A stretch of DNA of 64,000 bases from positions 140,039,429 through 140,103,428 of the forward strand of contig OY821519.1 of assembly GCA_963682025.1 (NCBI GenBank), written 5' to 3'. The DNA is from Cordilura impudica (Eukaryota; Arthropoda; Insecta; Diptera; Scathophagidae). The notes beneath the pieces were generated by a model. That model made no database searches and was not told the origin of the DNA. It saw only the letters and a list, made by a program, of their open reading frames with translations. Below, piece by piece: positions 22,789-33,027 of this stretch. Position 1 is the stretch's first letter; each line of letters starts with the position of its first letter. A program made the translations under genes and the position numbers.

Positions 22789-24369
22789 AACAAGTAAGAA
22801 AATTATAGTCGGTCTACACCGACTATACGATACCCTATGCCATAGTTTAGAGACCCTATCTCTTCGGCCCAACCAATTGGATGTAGAAAATAAGCATAAA
22901 CCAAATACGAGTGACATTGTTATTAATTTTTTTGGCTGCAGATATGAAAAAGTTCATATCGGGTGCTATATTTATATGGGGACTAGGTCGAAAAATGGAC
23001 CGATCCAGACTATATTTGGTAAAGTCAATTACATTTTGAAAAACTATACCACAATCCAAATTTGAGAAAAATCTGCGCAATATTTTTGTTTTTATACCCT
23101 ATACCACTACGTGGTTTGGGTATAATGACTTTGTGCTGCTGTTTGTAACAAGCAAAAATATTTGACCTAGACCCATCTTTAATTATACCGATCGAATCAG
23201 AATCACTTTCTGAGTTGATTTAACAATGTCCGTCCGTCCGTCCGTCCGTCCGTCCGTCTGTGTGTCCATGTAAAGCTTGTAATCAAACTGCAGGTCGCAA
23301 ATATGAATATATTTTGATGAAATTTGGTATATAAGCTTTTATCGGCCATGGGATGAACGCTGTTGAAATTGGTGAGAATCGGTTCATGTTCAGACCTAGC
23401 CCCCATACAAATTACCCATATGAAATCGACATAAATTTCCATAAGATCCAAATTGTCATACAGATCTTACTCAAATTGGGTTTGTATGCGTTCATTACAT
23501 CCACTAATGAGTAGTCCAAAAATGATCCCTTTGACCCCATATAGAGCTGCTTCCCGATCTTCACTTAAATCTATTAAAAAACAAAAATATTGCACTGATT
23601 CTTCTCAAATTTTGTTTTTACATATTTTTGCAAAATACAAGAGACTTTACCAAACATGATCAGGATCGGTCCATTTTTGGACCTAGTCCCTTTATAGATA
23701 TAGCATCCGATAAGAACTTTTTCATATCTGCATCCAAAAAAATTAATAAAAATCCCACTCAAATTTGGTTTTTGCTTATTTTCAATGTCCAGTTAGTTGG
23801 GCCTAAGAGATAGGGTTTCTAAACGCATGGTATAGGGTATCGTATAGTCGGTCTAGACCGACTATAATTTTCTTACTTGTTTGATATATTTAAGTGAAGA
23901 TCGGGAAGCAGCTCTTATTGGGCCTATGACTAAGAATTGTCCTATTTATTATTTTTGGACTACTGATTAATGAATACAGTGAACACATACAAACCCAATT
24001 TGAATAAGATCTATGCGATAATTTGGATCTTATGGCAATCTATGTCGATTTCATAGGGGTCATTTGTATGGGGACTAGCTTTCAACATGCACCAATTCTC
24101 ACCAATTTCAATAGCGTTCATCCCATGCCCGATAAAAGTTTATATACCAAATTTGATGAAAATATATTCATATTTGCGATCTGTAGTTTGATTACAAGCT
24201 TTACATGGACACACAGACGGACGGACGGACGGACATCGCTAAAACGCCTCAGAAAGTTATTCTGAGCTGATCGGTATAATAAAATATGGGTCCAGGTCAA
24301 ATATTTTTGGTAGTTACAAACAGCAGCACAAAGTCATTATACCCAAACCACATAGTGGTATAGGGTATA
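22789..24369 (-). mobile_element. HINE-A element split by another HINE-A
   Basis: Reverse copy in two parts, 22789-23092 (3' terminus, palindrome with one mismatch, 3' body) and 23881-24369 (5' body, GACG tract, 5' subterminal repeat). The two halves join without gap or duplication if 23093-23880 is removed, restoring the family's tttttgttttttgata stretch. It sits in the left half of the Tigger element. Confidence 0.88.
23093..23880 (+). mobile_element. HINE-A element nested in HINE-A
   Basis: Complete 788-bp copy with a short GTCC tract of about 8 units (23227-23260), the perfect 20-bp palindrome and the TCTTACTTGT end. It is inserted in opposite orientation in a T-run of the older copy. 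Counting T residues on both sides gives the uninterrupted number, so no target duplication was made. Confidence 0.9.
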
Positions 24370-24399
24370 AAAATAGTTATGTAAGGTATTAATTTATAT

Positions 24400-25770
24400 A
24401 TATTGAAGATGCATTTGAAGGTCAGTAAGATATTAATGTCGCTGTGATGTAAAGAAAAAGGTTTTTGTTTTCTTATAGCTAAATAAGCTTCTTTATAAGA
24501 AGTTAACTTGTCGTTAATTTCACTTTCTCGTTCATTTTCAGACGAGATGGTTAGCGTTTCTTGGGAAGCAATTAACATTTCAGTACTAATGTTTTCCACA
24601 TCTTCATAATTAATGAAGACTTCATTATCTAAATTGATTGGTATAGTCTTCGATGTACTCTTGGATTTGGCTCTGAACTCGATTAACAACATTGGTGAAC
24701 TGAGCAAGTGCTGATAGTGGAAGCTCATCTTCTGCGGTCCAACCGCTATTATCATCAGGGATATCTATTTTTCGCAAAACCAGCTAGCTCCCACGCTTTG
24801 TGTATCAAATAAACAACATCTAACAAATTTATTGATTTTGATAAATCCGAACCAGAATTTGTATCTTTCATCTGCAAAAAAATATTTTTTTAAAAAAATG
24901 ATTTGTACAAGAACTTAAACTATTTTATCCAGGGTCTGAAACATGCTGTTGGGAGAAAAATAACTTCAACATTTTTCAAATTGAGATCGCGAAGATGAGA
25001 AGCCGCATTGTCTAAAAATAAATGAACTTTTCGTTCCTTAAGCTGCATTTTTCTATTGAACTGCACTAGAAAATCAGCCATCAAATCAGATGTCATCCAA
25101 GGCTTCTTGTTTGATCGCCACGTAATTGGTAAATTGTTTAAATTAATGTTGCGAAATGCCCGAGGCTTTGCAGCTTTCCCCATAACAAAAAAACGTTCCT
25201 TTTCTCCAGCCATATTGACGCAGTGCAATATCGTGAGCCTGACCTTGGCCATTTTTCTGCCAGTGAATTTCTCACCTTTTAATGAAAATGTTTTATCGGG
25301 TAATGCACGAAAAACAAGCCAGTTTCATCTGCATTATAAATATCACGCGAATCGTATCCTTCAACCAAAGATGGCACTTTTTCGGTAAAACTTTTGACAT
25401 CATATTGGTTTGCACTAGCGGCTTCTACAGAAATTGCACGAAAGATTATGTTATGCCATTTTTTGAACCTTTCCAGGCAACCAGATGATTCAGTAAAATC
25501 GACGTAATTCAGTTTCTCTGCAATTTCTTTAGCCTTGCTTCTTAGAACTATGCCCGACAGAGAGGTGCCTTTATTTCGAGCCATCACAAACCATTCGTAG
25601 CATAATTTATCAATGTTAAGGCCTTTGGGCTTTAGCATACTCCTTTTTCTCTGCGGATTGATATTAGTGTCCCACAATTTTAAAATTTGATCTTTGTTTT
25701 TGATAATGCAGGCAGCGTGAGTTTTGCTGATCTTACATTATTACTTTGCTAACTCGCGTACACTTAGTTT
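24400..25770 (-). pseudogene. Tigger (pogo-type) transposase, broken
   Basis: Motif order on the minus strand: LSVRELA near 25755-25735 (end of the Psq-type helix-turn-helix); KNKDQILKLW, then the CENP-B-type DNA-binding part at 25677-25450; IYNADETGLFF near 25340 (first catalytic Asp); VHLFLDNAASH near 25010 (second Asp); and VEVIFLP followed, after a frameshift, by FQTLDKIV at about 24945-24915, which corresponds to the QPMDQGII box with the third Asp. The C-terminal part continues at 24870-24600 (LDVVYLIHKAWELAGF and DELPLSALAQF). The frame breaks at about 25280, 24940 and 24770, so it is inactive although all three acidic positions are still readable. An intron-like 'tttttttgcag' at 24880 may mark a real splice acceptor or chance. 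Confidence 0.85.
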
Positions 25771-26189
25771 TTAATTTTTATGAATTTCAATGACATTAAC
25801 TTTGTCTTTAATAGTCAACACTACCTTAGGCATAGCGATTCAAGTATGCAATATGAAAATATAAATGTATGTATTCATTCAAGACTTGTTGTTGACTGTT
25901 TAGGGATTCCCCTTTATACAAGCAACAGATGTAAAGATATGGACAAGAGTAAACAGAAAAACAATGTTACCTTAAAGTGTTGTAAGCTGTCTGGTTATGG
26001 GAAACTAAAATGCCATTTGGTGTGGGCAAAAAATGTCCGCGCCCGGTTATGGGAGGGTTGTCCGCTAAAGAGGGAAAAAATTAAAAAAAATCGCAAGGAT
26101 TTTTTTGGTACTGAAAAAAGTGTCTGTTTATGGGAGGTGTCCGTTTAAGAGAGGTGTCCGTAAGGAGAGAGTACACTGTATATGTATAA

Positions 26190-26790
26190 AATCGAAATTG
26201 TTTTGGTTTGTTTTTGTATGGAGACTACACCTTTGAACAAATCTTCTGGAAATTTTCACAGGTATATATCAAGTGGGCGTTGCATGATTATTTGTGTCCG
26301 TAGGTTATTAGTCATGCTAAAAATGGGTGGGATTTAAAGTACTATGAAAGTTAGAGTCTTTAAAATTTGTATTGGGGCTACATATACACATACATATTGA
26401 TGGGCGTGATTAACCAAGTGGTCTCGGCACCTCCTATACAAAGTAAATATTTGTCATAATTTGTCTGCAGTATTTTGGTAGTTAGGGCTTTGAAACTTTG
26501 TGTGGCTTAATAAGTTAATAATTTAAGCAGTCGATCGAAATACGTGTGGAATCGAACCACTCTTGCTGGCACCCACACTATAAACTAAAAATTTATCATC
26601 ATATTTCAGGAGTGAGAGCCTTGAAATTTTGCAGTGGGTGTGGCATATCGAACACAAAATAAAATATCTGGAGTGCTGTGATACTGAGAGCCTTGAAACT
26701 TGATGTGAGTTCGTAACTTATGGCGTGGTATAAATATGTGGGATCTGACAATTTCCCTGTAATTCAAAGGAGCTAGATACATATGTACTG
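26190..26790 (-). repeat. ~130-bp tandem repeat family E, reverse copy
   Basis: The words 'gagagccttgaaa' or its variants recur at about 26352, 26484, 26617 and 26687, alternating with 'tgggcgtg' / 'gggtgtggc' blocks. Reverse-complemented they match the ttccaaggc and acgccca blocks of 14430-14990. The last unit is shortened. Confidence 0.65.
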
Positions 26791-27405
26791 TGAACGGCAA
26801 AATTAATTGTACACCTTACACTTTTCTGATTTCCACCGTACTTTACTAATTTGCTTTATCATTGTTTTAAATATGTTATGTTCTTTAAATATATATTTTA
26901 TGGTTTTTATACCATATACCACTATGTGGTTTGGGTATAATGACTTTGTGCTGCTGTTTGTAACAACCAAAAATATTTGACATACACCCATCTTTAATTA
27001 TACCGATCGAATCAGAATCACTATCTGATTCGATTTAACGATGTCCGTCCGTCCGTCCGTCCGTCTGTGTGTCCATGTAAAACTTTTAATCAAACTGCAG
27101 GTCGCAAATATGAATATATTTTGATAAAATTTAGTATATAAGCTTTCATCGGGAATGGAATGAACGCTATTGAAATTGGTGAGAATCGGTCCATGTTCAG
27201 ACCTAGCCCCCATACAAATGACCCCTATGAAATCAACATATATTGCCATAAGACCCAAATTATCATACAAATCTTAGTCAAATTGGGTTTGTATGTATAT
27301 ATTACATCCATTAATCAGTAGTCCAAAAATGATCCCTATTGGACAACTCTTAGTCATAGGCCCCATATAGAGCTGCTTCAAATTTCCTTTCAAATTTGGC
27401 TTGTA

Positions 27406-28711
27406 ACGGGTGATTTTTTAAGAGCTTGATAACTTTTTTTTAAAAAAAAACGCATAAAATTTGCAAAATCTCATCGGTTCTTTATTTGAAACGTTAGATT
27501 GATCCATGACATTTACTTTTTGAAGATAATTTCATTTAAATGTTGACCGCGGCTGCGTCTTAGGTGGTCCATTCGGAAAGTCCAATTTTGGGCAACTTTT
27601 TCGAGCATTTCGGCCGGAATAGCCCGAATTTCTTCGGAAATGTTGTCTTCCAAAGCTGGAATAGTTGCTGGCTTATTTCTGTAGACTTTAGACTTGACGT
27701 AGCCCCACAAAAAATAGTCTAAAGGCGTCAAATCGCATGATCTTGGTGGCCAACTTACCGGTCCATTTCTTGAGATGAATTGTTCTCCGAAGTTTTCCCT
27801 CAAAATGGCCATAGAATCGCGAGCTGTGTGGCATGTAGCGCCATCTTGTTGAAACCACATGTCAACCAAGTTCAGTTCTTCCATTTTTGGCAACAAAAAG
27901 TTTGTTAGCATCGAACGATAGCGATCGCCATTCACCGTAACGTTGCGTCCAACAGCATCTTTGAAAAAATACGGTCCAATGATTCCACCAGCGTACAAAC
28001 CACACCAAACAGTGCATTTTTCGGGATGCATGGGCAGTTCTTGAACGGCTTCTGGTTGCTCTTCACTCCAAATACGGCAATTTTGCTTATTTACGAAGCC
28101 ATTCAACCAGAAATGAGCCTCATCGCTGAACAAAATTTGTCGATAAAAAAGCGGATTTTCTGCCAACTTTTCTAGGGCCCATTCACTGAAAATTAGACGT
28201 TGTGGCAGATCGTTCGGCTTCAGTTCTTGCACGAGCTGTATTTTATACGGTTTTACACCAAGATCTTTGCGTAAAATCTTCCATGTGGTCGAATAACACA
28301 AACCCAATTGCTGCGAACGGCGACGAATCGACATTTCACGGTCTTCAGTAACACTCTCAGAAACAGACGCAATATTCTCTTCTGTACGCACTGTACGCAT
28401 TCGTGTGGTTGGTTTAATGTCCAATAAAGTAAACTGAGTGCGAAACTTGGTCACAATCGCATTAATTGTTTGCTCACTTGGTCGATTATGTAGACCATAA
28501 ATCGGACGTAAAGCGCGAAACACATTTCGAACCGAACACTGATTTTGGTAATAAAATTCAATGATTTGCAAGCGTTGCTCGTTAGTAAGTCTATTCATGA
28601 TGAAATGTCAAAGCATACTGAGCATCTTTCTCTTTGACACCATGTCTGAAATCCCACGTGATCTGTCAAATACTAATGCATGAAAATCCTAACCTCAAAA
28701 AAATCACCCGT
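27406..28711 (-). mobile_element. Mariner-type transposon, structurally intact
   Basis: 1306 bp flanked by TA on both sides (27404-27405 and 28712-28713). Terminal inverted repeats start acgggtgatttttt and are perfect for 14 bp, then diverge (aagagct against tgaggtt). A single uninterrupted transposase gene on the minus strand occupies the middle. Removing the element and one TA rejoins a HINE-A sequence, so the insertion is clean. The untranslated stretches of about 110 bp on each side are typical of mariner elements. Confidence 0.93.
27513..28598 (-). CDS. Mariner-family transposase, intact
   Basis: 361 residues from an ATG right after the 5' terminal segment to a stop after IIFKK, with no internal stop or frameshift. 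Residues 1-115 form the DNA-binding half, with two predicted helix-turn-helix units (LTNEQRLQIIEFYYQ and SIRRRSQQLGLCYSTTWKILR). The catalytic half holds D159 in FSDEAHFWLNG, D252 in WFQQDGATCHTA and D289 in PPRSCDLTPLDYFLWG. That is a D,D,D triad with 92 and 36 residues between them. The spacing is longer than the 34 of classical mariners and closer to maT-like branches; the exact family is not settled. It should bind its TIRs and cut and paste at TA sites in the nucleus. Full length with all catalytic residues means it may be, or recently was, active. Confidence 0.93.
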   Translation of the reverse strand: MNRLTNEQRLQIIEFYYQNQCSVRNVFRALRPIYGLHNRPSEQTINAIVTKFRTQFTLLDIKPTTRMRTVRTEENIASVSESVTEDREMSIRRRSQQLGLCYSTTWKILRKDLGVKPYKIQLVQELKPNDLPQRLIFSEWALEKLAENPLFYRQILFSDEAHFWLNGFVNKQNCRIWSEEQPEAVQELPMHPEKCTVWCGLYAGGIIGPYFFKDAVGRNVTVNGDRYRSMLTNFLLPKMEELNLVDMWFQQDGATCHTARDSMAILRENFGEQFISRNGPVSWPPRSCDLTPLDYFLWGYVKSKVYRNKPATIPALEDNISEEIRAIPAEMLEKVAQNWTFRMDHLRRSRGQHLNEIIFKK

Positions 28712-28740
28712 TATATATTTTTTCAAAGTATAAGTGACTT

Positions 28741-29444
28741 ACCGATCGACTCAGAATCACTTTTTGAGTCGAAATAGCAATTTCCGTCCGTCCGTTCGTC
28801 CGTCTGTGTGTCCATGTAAAGCTTGTAATCAAACTGCAGGTCGCAAATACGAATATGTTTTGATGAAATTTGGTATATAAGCTTTCATCGGCCATGGGAT
28901 GAACGCTATTGAAATTGGTGAGAATCGGTCCATGTTCAGACCTAGCCCCCATACAAGTGACCCCTATGAAATCGACATAAATTGCCATAAGTTCCAAATT
29001 ATCATATAGATCTCAGTCAAATTGGGTTTGTATGTGTTTATTACATCCATTAATCAGTAGTTCAAAAATACTCCCTACAGGAAAATTCTTACTCATAGGC
29101 CCCATAGAGAGCTGATTCCCGATCTTCACTTAAATCTATCAAAAAACAAAAATATTGCACAGATTTTTCTCAAATTTGTTTTGTATATACTTTTTCAAAA
29201 TATAAGTGGCTTTACCAAATATGGTCAGGATCGGTCCATTTTTCGACCTAGTCCTCATTTAAATATAGTATCCGATATAAACTTTTTCATATCTGCAGGG
29301 AAAAAAATTAATAAAAATGCCACTCAAATTTGGTTTATGCATATTTGCTATATCCAGTTAGTTGGACTGAAGAGATAGGGTCTCTTAACCATGGTATAGG
29401 GTATCGTATAGTCGGGCTAGACCGACTATAATTTTCTTACTTGT
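28741..29444 (+). mobile_element. HINE-A copy lacking its 5' end
   Basis: Begins inside the family at accgatcg, just before the microsatellite (only about three GTCC units at 28784-28804). It is complete on the 3' side with the subterminal repeat, a hairpin with one mismatch (tcgggctagaccga) and the TCTTACTTGT end at 29444. It shares older diagnostic bases with the copy at 4085. Confidence 0.88.
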
Positions 29445-30071
29445 TATATATATATTTTCTCTTTTCTCATTAAAAAAAAAAACAATAAGAAAAATCTTAC
29501 AATACAGCAAATCCTGGTTACGGTTATGACACAAAGTATTCCTTTACTGGGTGGTTGCACCGACTTTGTCTTATGAAAACATTATGAAAAATTTTTGGGG
29601 TTTAGCATTCACCTAAGGGTACAATTATAGAAATTTCACTTAGTCAAATTTACTATTGTACTTATTGCAAAAAATTAGTTTGCAGTTGTTACGGTTGTGA
29701 CACAATTGGTGACACATTTTTTCCCCTTAATGATCATTTCACGTTTTTGCCCCCTTAAGAAAAATACAGAAATGAAAAAAATTTAATTGTCACAACAGAT
29801 ATATATTTAACTATTTAGAGTTATATTCAAAAATTTTTCTCCCTTGGTCCCTTAGAAAAAAAAGTTAAAAATTTGCTACGGTTGTGATAGGTGCGTTACG
29901 GTTGTGATATTGTACAGAAATAAATAGAAATCAAGTCGGCCATTTTGGATTGCATCACTTGGAGAAAAACATGTTACCAGATTGCAACTAATATTATGAT
30001 TTAAAAATGTTGAGAACAGTCATGACAGATGTGGCTATAGTAGTAATATTTCTTAAAATAAATAATTTATT
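29445..30071. repeat. Non-coding region with a recurring ttacggttgtga motif
   Basis: The word gttacggttgtgacac or its variants occurs at 29516, 29698, 29875 and 29893. The first three are spaced about 180 bp and 178 bp, and the text between them also shares 'ccccttaa' and 'aaaaatttt' words. It may be a degenerate ~180-bp tandem repeat. No coding signal was seen. Confidence 0.45.
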
Positions 30072-30375
30072 GATGTGTAAACATTTATGCGCTCAGGGGG
30101 GTAAAAATATATTTCACAATACAATCACAAAAACAGCGTAAGGGAAATCGGTGTGAGGTATATGTAAGTCTATTGGTGCAATGATCATGATTTAAATTTA
30201 CTTAGCTGATTCAACAACCAACAGAAAGCGCCATGAATGTATAGCAAACAACTGCAACTATAAAGTATAACAACCATAGCAGTTGCTTGCTATTCATAGA
30301 TCGCGCTTACTGTTTGAATTTAATTGATTGTAAATAGATGTTCACACATCTCCCCTGTGATCGGACTCACATAGT
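30072..30375 (+). mobile_element. MITE-like element M1, copy 1
   Basis: Begins gatgtgtaaacat and near its other end has atgttcacacatctcccctg, giving inverted terminal words. A block ggggggtaaa follows the left end. The body (aaatcggtgtga, gctgattcaacaac, agcaaacaactgca) matches 51466-51814 in reverse with about 75% similarity. Non-coding. Confidence 0.6.
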
Positions 30376-30660
30376 TTTTTTTCTTAGATTACTGAAGCAG
30401 AGATCTTGTGCTTTAATTTGATGTATGACATGTGCATATTAAAAAAAAAATTTTTTGCTTTGTTTTCACCACTTCTCAATAACAAAAAATATGAAAAAAA
30501 AATAAACAAAAAATAGTTATAGCGCCATGAGAAACTGTACAATTTTAGTAATTTATTTTATTCACATTGCAGGTAATATAAACTAATAATAATTATTAAT
30601 TGATTTTATGTCATTTTGATCTGTTCAAATCGGAAGATTTCTGTATAATAAACTTTATTT
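30376..30660. other. No gene recognised
   Basis: AT-rich spacer before the Tc1 relic; it may contain the Tc1 5' terminal region, which I could not delimit. Confidence 0.3.
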
Positions 30661-30662
30661 TG

Positions 30663-32219
30663 AAAATGTGTAAACAAACATCCCACGATGTTCGTGAATT
30701 TGTGGTAAAATATTATAAAAAAGAAAAACCGTTGCGTGAATTTGGTTCAATGATTTAATCGATGTGAAATCTAACTGCAAGCGCTGTTAAAATATCGGAT
30801 AACACTTCAGAATGTTGGCGCCAGCACTACATGCAAAATGGACTGCATTGACGAGTGCCAAGAAGAAACCCGTATATATCGCAAATCAATCAACTGCGAC
30901 CTCGCGAGTTTGCTAAAAAAGTATCAAAATAAACCCAGTGCATTCTGGAATAATGTGGTCTTCAGCGACGAGAGCAAATTTTAAATTTTTGGTTAAAAAA
31001 AAACAGTTAAAATTTGGAGAAGTGGTCGATTTGTTATGGTATGAGGGTGTATGGCGTAAAGTGGTGTAGGTAACTGGGTTTTCATAGAGATCACTGTGAA
31101 TAAGAAGGACTACCTCACCATATCAAAAAATAGTTTTCCAGCCAGTGCCGAAAAATTTGGCTTGGATCAAACTTGGGTTTTTCAAAAAGACAATGACCCC
31201 AAGCACACCGCAAAAATTGTAAAGGAATGCCAGCTTTACCATACTACCAAACAGCTGGATCAGCCCCCTCAATCACCTGACCACAACCCCATTGAGCAGT
31301 TGTGGGACCATCTGGAATGGCAAATAAGAAAAAGAGCAATTTCTGTTGAAACCTTATGGAATCCATGCCCACAATATTGCAAGCTGTAACAAGTAAGAAA
31401 ATTATAGTCGGTTCTAGACCGACTATATGATACCCTATACCATGCGTTTAGAGACCCTATCCCTCAGGACCAACTAACTGGATATAGAAAATAAGCATAA
31501 ACCAAATTTGAGTGGGATTTTTATTAATTTTTTCGGCTGCAGATATGAAAAAGTCCATATCGGATGCTATATCTATATGGGGACTAGGCCCAAAAATAGA
31601 CCGATCCTGACCATGTTTGGTAAAGTCTCTTGCATTTTGCAAAAATATATACAAACAAAATTTGAGAAGAATCAGTGCAATATTTTTGTTTTTTGATAGA
31701 TTTAAGTAAAGATCGGAAAGCAGCTCTATATGGGGCCTATGACTAAGAGTTATCCAATAGGGATTTTTGGACTACTGATTAGTGGATGCAATATATACAT
31801 ACAAACCCAATTTGACTAAGATTTGTATGATAATTTGGATCTTATGGCAATATATCTTGATTTCATAGGGGTCATTTGTATGGGGGCTAGGTCTGAACAA
31901 AGACCGATTCTCACCAATTTCAATAGCGTTCATCCCATGGCCGATAAAAGATCAAATACCAAATTTCATCAAAATATATTCATATTTGCGACCTGCAGTT
32001 TGATTACAAGCTTTACATGGACACACAGACGGACGGACGGACGGACGGACATCGTTAAATTGAATCAGATAGTGATTCTGATTCGATCGGTATAATTAAA
32101 GATGGGTGTAGGTCAAATATTTTTGGTTGTTACAAACAGCAGCACAAAGTCATAATACCCAGACCACATAGTGGTATAGGGTATAATAAAGTCAAAGGGA
32201 AAACAAACAAAATACTAAT
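30663..32219 (+). pseudogene. Tc1-like transposase, broken and interrupted by HINE-A
   Basis: Starts at an ATG near 30666 (MCKQTSHDVREFVVKYYKKEK, an N-terminal helix-turn-helix) and soon hits a stop. FWNNVVFSDESKF near 30940-30985 is the first catalytic block. From 31096 an open stretch holds VFQKDNDPKHTAKIVKE (second Asp) and QSPDHNPIEQLWDHLEW (third site, Glu), as in DD34E Tc1 proteins. The frame is cut at 31387 by a HINE-A element. Only about 30 bp reappear beyond it (KSKGKTNKIL at 32188-32218, the usual Tc1 C-terminal type), then a second HINE-A begins. Several stops before the insertion show it was already dead or decayed in parallel. Confidence 0.8.
31388..32185 (-). mobile_element. HINE-A element inserted in the Tc1 relic
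   Basis: Full-length reverse copy of about 798 bp. Its 3' end aacaagtaag is at 31388; the palindrome carries a one-base insertion (gtcggttctagaccgac); the GACG tract of about 5 units is at 32029-32050; the 5' subterminal repeat ends at 32185. Tc1 coding text flanks it on both sides. Confidence 0.9.
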
Positions 32220-33027
32220 TATACCCTATACCACTATGTGGTTTGGGTATAATGACTTTGTGCTGCTGTTTGTAACACCCAAAAATATTTGACCTAGACC
32301 CATCTTTAATTATACCGATCGAATCAGAATCACTTTCTGAGTTGATTTAACAATGTCCGTCCGTCCGTCCGTCCGTCCGTCCGTCCGTCCGTCCGTCCGT
32401 CCGTCTGTGTGTCCATGTAAAGCTTGTAATCAAACTGCAGGTCGCAAATATGAATATATTTTGATGAAATTTGGTATATAAGCTTTTATCGGCCATGGGA
32501 TGAACGCTATTGAAATTGGTGAGAATCGGTCCATGTTCAGACCTAGCCCCCATACAAATTACCCATATGAAATCGACATAAATTGCCATAAGATCCAAAT
32601 TGTCATATAAATCTTACGCAAATTGGGTTTGTATGCATTCATTACATCCACTAATGAGTAATCCAAAAATGATCCCTTTGACCCCATATAGATCTGCTTC
32701 CCGATCTTCAGTTAAATCTATTAAAAAACAAAAATATTGCACTGATTCTTCTCAAATTTTGTTTGTACATATTTTTGCAAAATACTAGAGACTTTACCAA
32801 ACATGATCAGGATCGGTCCATTTTTGGACCTAGCCCCTTTATAGATATAGCATCCGATATGAACTTTATTATATCTGCAGCCAAAAAAATTAATAAAAAT
32901 CCCACTCAAATTTGGTTTTTGCTTATTTTCTATGTCCAGTTAGTTGGGACTAAGAGATAGGGTTTCTAAACGCATGGTATAGGGTATCGTATAGTCGGTC
33001 TAGACCGACTATAATTTTCTTACTTGT
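32220..33027 (+). mobile_element. HINE-A element, full length
   Basis: 808 bp with 5' subterminal repeat, a long GTCC tract of about 12-13 units (32354-32404), perfect 20-bp palindrome and TCTTACTTGT end. It is separated from the preceding reverse copy by only about 34 bp of Tc1 sequence. Confidence 0.9.

Larger units (their letters stand above)
22325..26178 (-). mobile_element. pogo/Tigger element with nested insertions
   Basis: Left end tagtgtactctct and right end agagagtacactg form inverted repeats (first base mutated on the left). Both ends are flanked by TA (22323-22324 and 26179-26180), the expected target duplication. Next to the tips both sides carry the words 'gcggacac' / 'gtgtccg'. 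The element is 3854 bp but includes a 298-bp TIR element and a 1.58-kb HINE-A pair, so the original was about 2.0-2.3 kb. The transposase lies on the minus strand in the right half. Confidence 0.85.
26908..28740 (+). mobile_element. HINE-A copy interrupted by the mariner
   Basis: HINE-A sequence runs from 26908 (5' subterminal repeat with one change, ataccatatacca) to 27405. It is then broken by the mariner (27406-28711) and resumes at 28712 with tatattttttcaaagtataagtgactt. At 28740 it jumps straight to an early segment of another HINE-A copy (accgatcg). That is a recombinational join, because the family 3' end is missing here. Confidence 0.88.

Noticed and set aside
25056..25488. Plus-strand frames of 68-110 codons
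   Set aside because: Antisense shadows of the Tigger transposase, whose minus-strand reading carries the conserved catalytic motifs.
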